From NCBI RefSeq assembly GCF_003610555.1, contig NZ_RAPQ01000008.1:1976490-2040489 (forward strand): DNA of 64,000 bases, read 5' to 3'. The DNA comes from Marinifilum flexuosum. Lineage in GTDB: Bacteria > Bacteroidota > Bacteroidia > Bacteroidales > Marinifilaceae. Under the pieces are notes generated by a model. The model did not search any database. It was not told the DNA's origin and saw only the letters and a program-made list of their open reading frames with translations. Of the stretch, positions 52,227 through 60,745 are shown piece by piece (positions within the stretch are counted from its first letter, which is position 1; each line of letters opens with the position of its first letter). The position numbers and the translations under genes are program-made.

Positions 52227-53930
52227 ATGAATCTAAAGAAAACTCTCTCTGTAGCCTTGGCTGCACTATTTTTAATGGCTTGTAATGGTAAGCAGGCTGT
52301 TCAAATCAATAATGTTCATAAAAATGGTGTTGTTGTAACAGCGCATTTTTTATCCTCCGAAGTTGGATCAGATATCCTAAAACAAGGAGGTAATGCTTTC
52401 GATGCCGCAGTAGCGGTACAATTCGCATTGGCCGTTGTTTACCCAAGAGCAGGTAATATTGCGGGCGGAGGTTTTGCAGTGATTCGAACAGCTAAGGGTG
52501 AATCGGAAAGTTTAGATTTTAGAGAAAAAGCTCCTAAAGCTGCTTCTGAGAGAATGTATCTCGATGCAAATGGGAATGTTATAGAAGGATTAAGCCAGAC
52601 AGGACATTTGGCTGTAGGAGTTCCAGGTAGTGTTGATGGAATGGTTAAACTACACCAAAAATATGGAAGTTTGGGCTGGGAAAAATTGGTGCAGCCGGCA
52701 ATCAATTTGGCAAAAAATGGAGTAACACTAACTAAGTTGGAAGCGGAGAAGCTAAATGCTTATCGTGAGAGAATTAATCAGGCAAATGCTGGTAAAACTA
52801 ACTGTTGTTATATAAAAGATGCAGATTTCATAACTGGTGAACTGATTAAAAATCCAGAATTGGAAAATGTATTAATACGTATCAAGAATCAGGGAAGAAA
52901 TGGATTTTATGAAGGAGAAACAGCTGAACTTATCATTTCCGAAATGCAAAGGGGAAAAGGCTTAATCTCGAAAGAAGATTTGAAAGAATACCAGGCTGTT
53001 TGGCGTCCTGCTCTGATTGGAAAATATCGCAATTGTAAAATTATTTCCATGCCACCACCATCAAGTGGAGGAATTGCCTTAATGCAACTTTTAAACGGAG
53101 CCGAAAAGTTTAATATGGGACAATATCAGTTCGGATCATTGGAACATATCCATTTAATGGTTGAATTGGAAAGAAGAGTGTATGCCGATAGAGCAACTTG
53201 GCTGGGAGATCCAGATTATTGTTCTGTGCCTAAAGATAAACTGTTAAGCGATGAATATTTAACGAATCGATACTCCAATATTGCCATGAATAGCAAGTCG
53301 AATTCGCAAGACATAAAAGCAGGCAATGTAGAAGTAATTGAAAGCTTTGAAACAACACATTTTTCTATTGTAGACAAGTGGGGAAATGCAGTTTCTGTAA
53401 CCACTACATTAAATGGGAACTATGGAAGTAAAGTGATTGTTGAAGGAGGTGGCTTCTTTTTAAATAATGAAATGGACGATTTTAGCATTAAATCAGGCAT
53501 CCCAAATCAGTTTGGTTTGGTAGGCGGAAAAGCAAATGCTATTGAACCGGAAAAGAGAATGCTAAGCAGTATGACTCCAACGATTATTGAGAAAAATGGG
53601 AAGCTGTTTATGGTTACAGGTTCACCCGGCGGCTCAACCATTATTACATCGGTTTTTCAAAATATCATTAATGCAGTTGAATTTAAAATGAATGCTCAAG
53701 AATGTGTAAATGCTCCAAGAATCCATTCGCAATGGTTGCCCGATAAAGTATATGCCGAAACAGGGGCCATCTCCCCTGTAGTAAAAAAAGAATTGCAAAA
53801 TTTAGGACATATTATTCAAGAACAATCCAGAATAGGAATGATGGCTAATATAAGCGTTAACCCAAAAGGACAATACATCGGAGCCGCAGATACATTACGT
53901 CATGCCGATAGTAAAGCCATAGGATACTAG
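52227..53930 (+). CDS. ggt: Gamma-glutamyltransferase (lipoprotein)
   Basis: A 567-residue Ntn-hydrolase. The signal ends in a lipobox (LFLMACNGKQ), predicting a periplasmic lipoprotein. The precursor has GGNAFDAAVAVQFALAVVYP and GNIAGGGFAVIR. The autocatalytic Thr lies in ETTHFSIVDKWGNAVS (T377), followed by TTTLNGNYGS and, later, TGSPGGSTIITSV for gamma-glutamyl binding. It hydrolyses or transfers the gamma-glutamyl group of glutathione and related peptides. It is monocistronic. Confidence 0.96.
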   Translation: MNLKKTLSVALAALFLMACNGKQAVQINNVHKNGVVVTAHFLSSEVGSDILKQGGNAFDAAVAVQFALAVVYPRAGNIAGGGFAVIRTAKGESESLDFREKAPKAASERMYLDANGNVIEGLSQTGHLAVGVPGSVDGMVKLHQKYGSLGWEKLVQPAINLAKNGVTLTKLEAEKLNAYRERINQANAGKTNCCYIKDADFITGELIKNPELENVLIRIKNQGRNGFYEGETAELIISEMQRGKGLISKEDLKEYQAVWRPALIGKYRNCKIISMPPPSSGGIALMQLLNGAEKFNMGQYQFGSLEHIHLMVELERRVYADRATWLGDPDYCSVPKDKLLSDEYLTNRYSNIAMNSKSNSQDIKAGNVEVIESFETTHFSIVDKWGNAVSVTTTLNGNYGSKVIVEGGGFFLNNEMDDFSIKSGIPNQFGLVGGKANAIEPEKRMLSSMTPTIIEKNGKLFMVTGSPGGSTIITSVFQNIINAVEFKMNAQECVNAPRIHSQWLPDKVYAETGAISPVVKKELQNLGHIIQEQSRIGMMANISVNPKGQYIGAADTLRHADSKAIGY

Positions 53931-54039
53931 AAAGATTTAATAAAGTGTTATTATACCATTATTCATGCATAAAAATCCAATATACATATGTAGAATTCTA
54001 AAAGAAACTAAAATAAATACAAAAAAGTTAATGAAATTT

Positions 54040-54144
54040 CCAATAGGAACCCAAAGGTATCCAATATTAACCTAAAGGAATTCAATATTATTAAGAAGGA
54101 GTTTAATATACGCAACAAAAAAATCAATATGCAGTAAAAAAGAG
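54040..54144. repeat. Five 21-bp direct repeats upstream of a small HTH gene
   Basis: The hexamers CCAATA (54040), CCAATA (54061), TCAATA (54082), TTAATA (54103) and TCAATA (54124) are spaced exactly 21 bases apart, with decaying similarity between (for example CCAATATTAACCTAAAGGAA). The spacing equals two helical turns. The array ends about 50 bases before the HTH gene. Confidence 0.75.
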
Positions 54145-54194
54145 ATATGTTTTATATCTTTAATAAGAAACGAATAACTCTTTAAATTAATATC

Positions 54195-54536
54195 ATGAAC
54201 AAGCATCAGAAAAACAATACTCCAGTTAAGATCAATGAATTGATTCGAGAGGAAATGGAAAGACAAATGATTGGGCCACTTGCTCTTTCTGAGAAATTGA
54301 ATATTGGTACATCATCAGTTTACAATTTTTTGGAGAAATCTAGTCTGCAAGTATCGCGTTTATGGACAATTTCAGAAGCGCTTCAATACAATTTCTTTAA
54401 AAGATTAGCCGATCAAATCGATATTAAAAATCCAATTGATTCGCGAATTGCTGAACTTGAAAATGAGATTAATGATTTAAAAAAAGAGCGAGATACCCTT
54501 AAAGAAGTAATTGCATTATTGGGAGGTAATCGATAA
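54195..54536 (+). CDS. Small helix-turn-helix protein with C-terminal coiled coil
   Basis: A 113-residue protein. Residues about 12-62 resemble an XRE-type helix-turn-helix (INELIREEMERQMIGPLALSEKLNIGTSSVYNFLEKSSLQVSRLWTIS). A basic/acidic coiled coil (about 82-110, RIAELENEINDLKKERDTLKEV) suggests dimerisation. It is probably a DNA-binding regulator. It is monocistronic, with its own terminator and a phased 21-bp repeat array upstream that could be its operator. Nearby genes suggest no obvious target. Confidence 0.8.
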   Translation: MNKHQKNNTPVKINELIREEMERQMIGPLALSEKLNIGTSSVYNFLEKSSLQVSRLWTISEALQYNFFKRLADQIDIKNPIDSRIAELENEINDLKKERDTLKEVIALLGGNR

Positions 54537-54540
54537 ATAA

Positions 54541-54572
54541 AAAAGCATTTCGTAATTGAAATGCTTTTTTTT
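54541..54572 (+). terminator. Terminator of the HTH gene
   Basis: AAAAGCATTTC and GAAATGCTTTT pair perfectly around GTAATT, followed by T residues, right after the stop. Confidence 0.92.
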
Positions 54573-55002
54573 GATATATGGTATTTGGGTTAGAATCAAA
54601 ATGAATGGGGAGGCCTCAATACCTTGTTCAAGTAAAATTAGCGACCATTTGATTTGAATGAGATACAAGCTCATTTTTTAGTCAGGATAAAAAATATCAA
54701 GCTTGGCCATACCCATCGTATTTGTTTCGGCACTAAAAGTAATAAGTTTTTGAAATAATCAAAGCACTGCAATCGTTTTAAAAGTTAATTTGGGATGAAT
54801 CCAAATAAAAAAATAAAATAATATGTCAATGGATTTACCGTTTTCAAAAGGAAATATTCTAAAATTAAACAGTTAGTTATTGGCATTCAGATAACATTAA
54901 GTTAGTTTTGTCGTTTTATGATATTTTTATTCAATTCAGCTTTGTTTGTTACTGGCATTGTTTTTGAGTTGAAAGTTTGATTTATAGTAATTCGTTTAAG
55001 GT
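54573..55002. other. Intergenic, nothing recognised
   Basis: 430 AT-rich bases before the Nudix gene. I see no gene, repeat or clear promoter; AT-rich stretches near 54880-54990 probably include the promoter. Confidence 0.5.
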
Positions 55003-55536
55003 ATGGCACCTACATTTCCAGAAAAAGTAATTCGATATTGTCCAAAATGTGGTAGTAGAGATTTTGTCTACCATAGGGACAATTCCTTTTTGTGCGGTTC
55101 ATGTTCATTTCATCTCTATATTAACTCGGCTGCTGCAGTTGCAGCTTTAATTGTAAATGAGAAAGGTGAGCTGTTGTTAACTCGTCGTGCAATTGAACCA
55201 CAATTAGGCATGTTGGATTTGCCAGGAGGTTTTGTTGATGTTATGGAAACTGTTGAAAATGCTGTTCAAAGAGAAATTAGTGAGGAGTTGAATTTGAACA
55301 TTAAAGAGATGAAGTACTTTATGTCATATCCCAATGAATATGTTTTTGGCGGATTATCGGTCTTCACAACAGATTTGGCTTTTATTTGTCGAATTGAATC
55401 CTTTAAAAATATTAAGGCTGAAGATGATATTTCCTCTTTTGAATTTTATAAACCAGGAGATATTCCATTGGATGAGATTGGATCGGTATCAATAAAAGAA
55501 ATTGTAAAGTCATTTGTAAAAAACAATAATAATTAA
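55003..55536 (+). CDS. Nudix hydrolase with N-terminal zinc ribbon
   Basis: A 177-residue protein. Two cysteine pairs (YCPKCG and FLCGSC, residues about 12-34) form a zinc ribbon like that of NudC-type hydrolases. The Nudix box GGFVDVMETVENAVQREISEELNL (about 75-98) fits GX5EX7REUXEE closely. It cleaves a nucleoside diphosphate linked to another group; substrate unknown. The next gene starts 1 base after its stop, so it is probably co-transcribed with the Wzi-like gene cluster. Confidence 0.93.
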   Translation: MAPTFPEKVIRYCPKCGSRDFVYHRDNSFLCGSCSFHLYINSAAAVAALIVNEKGELLLTRRAIEPQLGMLDLPGGFVDVMETVENAVQREISEELNLNIKEMKYFMSYPNEYVFGGLSVFTTDLAFICRIESFKNIKAEDDISSFEFYKPGDIPLDEIGSVSIKEIVKSFVKNNNN

Positions 55537-55537
55537 A

Positions 55538-57010
55538 ATGAAGTATAGGGGATTAGTATTTATTTTAATGCTTACATGTCAAACACTTGTAGCTCAAAAT
55601 AAAAAGGTAAATTATGAGGCAGAACTATCTACTCAATTTTCTTCAGAAAGTAACTTGCCATTTTGGTTGGTAACAAATAAATATGGGATTTATCCGGATG
55701 AGAATAATGGAACATTAAATTTTAGAATTCACAGTACTCCTTCGAATAATTCAAAGAAAATCGATTTTAATTATGGAACCTCCTTAGTTGGCAGTCAAGG
55801 AAAATCAAGTGATGTTTTCATAGATGAATTGTATGTGTCAGCGGATTGGAGAAAAATTGGGATTAATGTTGGAATGCAACACAGAGCAGTTAAATTTGAT
55901 GGATTGTCTCTTACCAATGGGGATATGCTATACGCTGGTAATGCACGTATGTATCCGGAAGTAAAAATCCAGCTTAATGATTTTATTGCTGTTCCTTACT
56001 CAAACAATTGGTTGTGGATTAAAGGTAGTTTTTCCAATGGAATCATGTTGGATGATAGATATGTTGATAATGCCAATGTTCATCACAAGAGAGCTTTCCT
56101 AAGAATCGGTAAAAAACAAGGCTTGTCATTTACAGTTGGATTAGATCACTATGTGCAGTGGGGAGGAGATTCTCCTAGATGGGGTAATTTAGGTGGATTC
56201 GATGCTTTTATGGATGCTGTTTTGGTTAGAGCAGGAAAAGTGTTGGTGGATGAAGATGGCAATGAGTCAATAAATGAGAGCTACAACAAATCAGGAAATC
56301 ACATAGGCCAAAATACTTTTGAGTTGGCATATTCTTCACAAAAAATAGAAAGTGTATTGAGCTTGAAGAATATATATGAAGATAAATCGGGTGATTTTAG
56401 ACATTTAAAAGAGGTAAAGGATTGGAATCTATCTTTTTATTTGAAATTGAAAAACTCTAAGCTGATATCTTCTTTCATTTATGAATATTATTATACCAAG
56501 GACCAGGGAGGTTATATGATTCGTCCGGATCATCCCATTGAACCTGTTATTGGCTTTGATAATTATTTCTCAAATGTGGGAGTGTTTAGTTCAGGGTGGA
56601 CTAGTCACCAGAGAATAATAGGTATGCCTTTGTTTACGCCATCTTACAAAGATGGAATTGCAAATGGAATAAGTAATAATGCCGTTGCCGCACACCATTT
56701 TGGAATTACAGGTACCATAGGTAAGGTAAGGTATAAAACCTTACTAACATTTTCTGATAATTATGGTAAAGCATTACTTGTGAATGATGGACAAGGCAAG
56801 TTAGAAGAAAACTATTCTAAAAGTTATAGCTACCCAGATGGTCTTTCTCAGCAATCTTACATGCTGGAGCTAATATTCCCAAAATGGAAAAAATTTCCAT
56901 TCGAACTTTCAACAAGCGTAGCCATTGATAATGGAAAATATTTACATGATAATGTTGGTTTTCAAATCAAATTGCTGAAAAAAGGATTGCTATCGAAACA
57001 AGGAAATTAA
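55538..57010 (+). CDS. Wzi-family capsule assembly outer-membrane protein
   Basis: A 490-residue protein with signal peptide (MKYRGLVFILMLTCQTLVAQ). The pattern NLPFWLVTNKYGIYPDENNGTL, ELYVSADWRKIGINVGMQHR, GNARMYPEVKIQL and HKRAFLRIGK, with many alternating hydrophobic strands, matches the Wzi / capsule assembly barrel family of Bacteroidota. Wzi anchors capsular polysaccharide at the cell surface. It sits between the Nudix gene and a glycerophosphotransferase-like gene, about 41 kb away from the main polysaccharide cluster. Confidence 0.87.
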   Translation: MKYRGLVFILMLTCQTLVAQNKKVNYEAELSTQFSSESNLPFWLVTNKYGIYPDENNGTLNFRIHSTPSNNSKKIDFNYGTSLVGSQGKSSDVFIDELYVSADWRKIGINVGMQHRAVKFDGLSLTNGDMLYAGNARMYPEVKIQLNDFIAVPYSNNWLWIKGSFSNGIMLDDRYVDNANVHHKRAFLRIGKKQGLSFTVGLDHYVQWGGDSPRWGNLGGFDAFMDAVLVRAGKVLVDEDGNESINESYNKSGNHIGQNTFELAYSSQKIESVLSLKNIYEDKSGDFRHLKEVKDWNLSFYLKLKNSKLISSFIYEYYYTKDQGGYMIRPDHPIEPVIGFDNYFSNVGVFSSGWTSHQRIIGMPLFTPSYKDGIANGISNNAVAAHHFGITGTIGKVRYKTLLTFSDNYGKALLVNDGQGKLEENYSKSYSYPDGLSQQSYMLELIFPKWKKFPFELSTSVAIDNGKYLHDNVGFQIKLLKKGLLSKQGN

Positions 57011-57029
57011 ATACTAAATAACTTACAGA

Positions 57030-58085
57030 ATGGTTTTATCTTATTATGTGATTAAGTTTCCTTATAGATTGGTTTGGAACATTCTAAATTTATTTAAAAA
57101 AAGAAAAGAGCTTGTATTTTTTTGTGCGAATGAGCTCGATTTGGAAATATTTAAAAATGTGCAAAGGCATTTGAAACCGATACCAATTGTAGCAAAGAAT
57201 AGAAGCATACAAAAGAAGTTATTGGAAAAAGGAATAAAAGCCAGAATTATGCCTGTATTTCCAAAGGGAGTGATTATGTGCAGGCAAGCTTGTTATTTGT
57301 TCCCGGAACCTAAAATTGTAAAGATCGGAATAAACCATGGAGCATACCATTTTAAGCCTTTTGCAAATGTAAAAGGACATAACATGTTCGATCAATTTCA
57401 TTTTACAAGCTCTAAAGAAGTGGAGGAGGCAAAGGCGATCGGAATTGTTTCAGGTGTTGGCTTGGGTTATCCAAAAATGGATGATGCTTATAATGGAACT
57501 TATTCGGAAGAAGTTTTAAATCGTTTAAAAAAGAAATTAAAACTCGATGAAAATAAGAAGACAATTCTGTTTTCGTCTACATGGGATGGGTCTCAAATGT
57601 CTGCTGTACACAAGTGGTATGATCAGTTAAAAGATTATACGGAGAAATACAATGTACTTGTAACTCTTCATGTTTGGACTTCAGATAAGTATAGGGATAT
57701 TATTAGAGAAACACTAGGAGTAAAGTATATAGATACTCAGAATGTAACACCATATATTATGATTGCAGATATTTGTGTTGGTGATACCAGTTCAATATTG
57801 TCTGAAATGTGTGCTTTGTATAAACCAATTGTTACTTTTAAGGTACCTGTTGTTAGAAGAACTGTTCCTGAGGTACGCGAAATAATTAGTTCCATTAGTT
57901 TTCAAATTGACTCGCAAGAAGAACTGGGAAAGATGTTGGATTATGCATACGAGAATGCAAATGAAAAAAGAGATGCTCAGCAAATCGCAAACCAAAGAAT
58001 GTTTGAATCTCTTGATGGTAAAGCAGGAGAACGTATCGCAAATAAGATTATGGAGGTGTTGCCCGAACTTGATAAGGAGAAGTAA
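57030..58085 (+). CDS. CDP-glycerol glycerophosphotransferase-like protein
   Basis: A 351-residue GT-B-like protein related to Glyphos_transf (CDP-glycerol:polymer glycerophosphotransferase, TagB/TagF type). Landmarks are GINHGAYHFKPF, KTILFSSTWDGS, VLVTLHVWTSDKY and VGDTSSILSEMCALYKPIVTF near 250-271, the donor phosphate site. Members move polyol-phosphate from a CDP-polyol onto surface polymers. It lies between Wzi and a WaaP-like kinase (2 bases apart), with a CDP-polyol-type cytidylyltransferase just beyond on the other strand. A polyol-phosphate decorated capsule or lipid is suggested, not shown. Confidence 0.8.
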   Translation: MVLSYYVIKFPYRLVWNILNLFKKRKELVFFCANELDLEIFKNVQRHLKPIPIVAKNRSIQKKLLEKGIKARIMPVFPKGVIMCRQACYLFPEPKIVKIGINHGAYHFKPFANVKGHNMFDQFHFTSSKEVEEAKAIGIVSGVGLGYPKMDDAYNGTYSEEVLNRLKKKLKLDENKKTILFSSTWDGSQMSAVHKWYDQLKDYTEKYNVLVTLHVWTSDKYRDIIRETLGVKYIDTQNVTPYIMIADICVGDTSSILSEMCALYKPIVTFKVPVVRRTVPEVREIISSISFQIDSQEELGKMLDYAYENANEKRDAQQIANQRMFESLDGKAGERIANKIMEVLPELDKEK

Positions 58086-58087
58086 AA

Positions 58088-58861
58088 ATGGTATTCGAGA
58101 AAAAAAAGCGTTACACAGTTGATCCTGGATATGAGTTCGTTGAGGATTTCGTTAAAGATTTACCTCATATTTTTGAAAGTGAAGGCACTTCAATTTATAA
58201 AGGGCGAAATGAAATTAAGGTTTTTGACTATGAAGGAGTAAAACTAAATGTTAAATCTTTTAAAATTCCGAACTTCATAAATAAATTGGCTTATGCATGG
58301 CTAAGAGGTTCAAAGGCCAAGCACTCATACGAATATGGAATTGAAATTTTAAGAAGAGGAGCCAATACGCCAGAACCGATCGCTTTTGTTGAAACATTAA
58401 AAAAAGCTCTCTTTAATAGAAGTTATTATGTGTCGGTCCATCATCAATATGATTTTACAGTTAGAGATTTAATAGGTTTTGAATTTCCAGATAAAGAGAA
58501 TATTCTGAAGCAGTTTGCTATTTATACTTATAGCAAGTTGCATAAAATGGGTATTCATCATTTAGATTATTCAAGAGGCAATGTATTAGTTACAAGATTA
58601 GAAAATGGCAAATATGATTTTTCTATAGTAGATATTAATAGATTAAGATTTGAAAAAATTGATTATCTAAAAGGATTAAAAAATTTTGCACAGTTATGGG
58701 CATCCAAATATGAACTTGAAATTATTGCAAAACAATATGCTCAATTGAATAACCAGGATGAAAATGTAGCTGTTAAGCTTTTGCTTCAATTTGATAAAAA
58801 ACACAAAGATAAGATCTATAGAAAGCATAAATTTAAAGCGCTAATAAAGGGTAAAAAATAG
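58088..58861 (+). CDS. WaaP/Kdo-kinase-like lipopolysaccharide kinase family protein
   Basis: A 257-residue protein with a protein-kinase-like fold. KVFDYEGVKLNVKSFKIPN supplies the strand with the ATP-binding lysine, and HKMGIHHLDYSRGNVLVT (about 155-172) is the catalytic loop HxDxxxxN; SIVDINRLRF replaces the DFG motif. It resembles lipopolysaccharide kinases of the WaaP/KdkA group, which phosphorylate core sugars. It follows the glycerophosphotransferase-like gene by 2 bases, so the two probably act on the same surface molecule. The acceptor is unknown. Confidence 0.85.
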   Translation: MVFEKKKRYTVDPGYEFVEDFVKDLPHIFESEGTSIYKGRNEIKVFDYEGVKLNVKSFKIPNFINKLAYAWLRGSKAKHSYEYGIEILRRGANTPEPIAFVETLKKALFNRSYYVSVHHQYDFTVRDLIGFEFPDKENILKQFAIYTYSKLHKMGIHHLDYSRGNVLVTRLENGKYDFSIVDINRLRFEKIDYLKGLKNFAQLWASKYELEIIAKQYAQLNNQDENVAVKLLLQFDKKHKDKIYRKHKFKALIKGKK

Positions 58862-58898
58862 TTTGTCTATCTGAAACTATAAAATAAAAATATTACTA

Positions 58899-58936
58899 AA
58901 AAATGCTTGATTGTATTTTACAGTCAAGCATTTTTT
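58899..58936. terminator. Bidirectional terminator between the kinase-like and cytidylyltransferase genes
   Basis: AATGCTTGATTGTA and TACAGTCAAGCATT pair with one wobble, flanked by A and T runs, between convergent genes. Confidence 0.88.
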
Positions 58937-58965
58937 GTAAGTTTCGATTGATATTTTTTCAATGC

Positions 58966-59661
58966 TTACTTTTTATCCGCAATTTGTGCCCCTTGCAATA
59001 AATCTTGCTCAAAAGTGATTTTGATATTGGATTCTTCACCATCAACAATGTGAATGGCTTCATTTGGAAGATATTTTAAAACAACACCACAATCATCAGT
59101 TGCCACAAAATTGGAATCGCTCATTGCAATATCATAGGCTTTTTTAATGGTTTTGTATGAAAATGCCTGAGGAGTTTGGGCTCTTCGCAATAAGTTGCGA
59201 TTGGGCACAGATTCAATGGTTTCATCTTGATTCAGGCAGAAAATGGTATCGGTGGTTGGAATGGCAACAGCTACTGATTTTCCAGCTTCCAAAGCATTAA
59301 TTACATCACTAATAATACGCTTAGAAACGAAAGGACGTACAGCATCATGAAAAATCAGGTATACATTTTGTTCTCGTTCATAAGCTTTAATTGCAGCAAG
59401 GCTGGAATCACTCCTTTCTTTACCACCGCTTAATACGTATTTTACCTTCCTGTATTTGTTGTCAGCTACCAAAACATTAATTTCCTTGTGGTAGTCAGCA
59501 TTGATAACAATACAGATTTCATCGATATTGGGATGAAACTCAAAAGCCTCAATTGAGTGTTGGATGATTGGTTTATCTGCAATTTTTAAAAATTGTTTAG
59601 GGAGTGAGGTTCCCATTCTTTTACCGCTTCCACCAGCCAATAGAACTGCAACGTTCTTCAT
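58966..59661 (-). CDS. IspD/TarI-family cytidylyltransferase
   Basis: A 231-residue nucleotidyltransferase with VLLAGGSGKRMGTSLPKQFL (CTP-binding), LSGGKERSDSSL, FHDAVRPFVS, AQTPQAF and NIKITFEQD. Both IspD (MEP cytidylyltransferase of isoprenoid synthesis) and TarI (ribitol-5-phosphate cytidylyltransferase) share this frame. The segments IESVPNRNLLRRAQTPQAF and TDDCGVVLKYLP look more TarI-like to me, and a CDP-polyol transferase-like gene lies close by; but house-keeping IspD cannot be excluded. The gene is on the opposite strand to that cluster and downstream of map, from which it is separated by a terminator. Confidence 0.85.
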   Translation of the reverse strand: MKNVAVLLAGGSGKRMGTSLPKQFLKIADKPIIQHSIEAFEFHPNIDEICIVINADYHKEINVLVADNKYRKVKYVLSGGKERSDSSLAAIKAYEREQNVYLIFHDAVRPFVSKRIISDVINALEAGKSVAVAIPTTDTIFCLNQDETIESVPNRNLLRRAQTPQAFSYKTIKKAYDIAMSDSNFVATDDCGVVLKYLPNEAIHIVDGEESNIKITFEQDLLQGAQIADKK

Positions 59662-59716
59662 AGTTTAAAGTTTAGTGATGAGCTAAATTAATACAAATTC
59701 TTTCATTGCGAAAGTG

Positions 59717-59755
59717 AAAAAAAAGAACCGTCCCAAATTTTATTTAAGACGGCTT
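59717..59755 (-). terminator. Terminator after map
   Basis: AGCCGTC and GACGGTT (minus strand) pair around an AT-rich loop and are followed by eight T residues, between map and the cytidylyltransferase gene. Confidence 0.75.
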
Positions 59756-59780
59756 ATGTTCTATTAGTCAGGAAATTTCT

Positions 59781-60560
59781 TTATCTGAAGATTTCGTAAT
59801 CACCAACATCAGTTAAAATTTCGTACCCATCTTTTGTAACCAAAATGGTGTGTTCGAATTGAGCAGATAATTTTTTGTCTACTGTTCTGGCAGTCCAGCC
59901 ATCATTCTCATCAACAACAGCTCTTGCTTTACCCAAATTGATCATTGGCTCGATTGTGAAAACCATTCCTTCTTTCATTTTTGGGCCTGAGTTTCTTGGA
60001 GCGATGTGTTCTACTTGAGGATCCTCATGGAACTCTAATCCAATACCGTGTCCACAGAATTCATATACTACACTGTATTTTTTTGCTTGAGCATAACGTC
60101 CAATCATAAAACCAATATTACCAAAATAGTTGCCAGGTCTTACTTGTTCAATTCCTAGGTATAGAGCATGTTCCGTATCTTCTACTAATCTTGCAGCTTG
60201 GTCGGTAATATCACCAATGGTAAACATGGTGCTAGTATCGCCATAATAGCCATCAAGAATTGTTGTAACATCAATGTTAAGAATATCTCCTGGTTTTAAA
60301 ATGGTTTTTTCATCAGGAATACCGTGACAGATTACATCATTAAGTGAGATGCAACATGATTTTGGAAAACCATGATAGTTTAAAGGAGCTGGAATTGCTC
60401 CATTATCACGGATGTATTCTTCAATTAATTTATCAAGATAGTGAGTGGATACACCTTCCTCAACGTAATTGCTAATATATTTTAATGTGTTGCCGGCTAA
60501 TTGTGAACTTTTTCTAATTCCTTCGATTTGTTCCGGTGTTTTAATTACAATTTTACCCAT
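59781..60560 (-). CDS. map: Type I methionine aminopeptidase
   Basis: A 259-residue metalloprotease of the pita-bread fold. ISLNDVICHGIPD, LNIDVTTILDGYYGDTSTMF (both metal-binding Asp), FCGHGIGLEFHEDPQVEH (His), VFTIEPMINLG (Glu) and AQFEHTILVT (Glu) supply the full metal site. It removes the initiator methionine from new proteins. It starts with MGKIVIKTPEQIEGIRKS, the normal family start. Divergent from the large exported protein to the right. Confidence 0.97.
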   Translation of the reverse strand: MGKIVIKTPEQIEGIRKSSQLAGNTLKYISNYVEEGVSTHYLDKLIEEYIRDNGAIPAPLNYHGFPKSCCISLNDVICHGIPDEKTILKPGDILNIDVTTILDGYYGDTSTMFTIGDITDQAARLVEDTEHALYLGIEQVRPGNYFGNIGFMIGRYAQAKKYSVVYEFCGHGIGLEFHEDPQVEHIAPRNSGPKMKEGMVFTIEPMINLGKARAVVDENDGWTARTVDKKLSAQFEHTILVTKDGYEILTDVGDYEIFR

Positions 60561-60745
60561 AATTTCGATCTATTCAGATACCGTTTTTCAATCTATAATT
60601 AAGGAGGCAAAGGTCTGCATTGAAATCGACTTTTGCAAATGGAAAACGAGATATCATTTAATGTTAATTAAAACATCTGTAAATTAATTTTGTTTACAGT
60701 GTATTAGTTTGGTATTTTAAGGCATTCAAAATAAAAAAGCTATTT

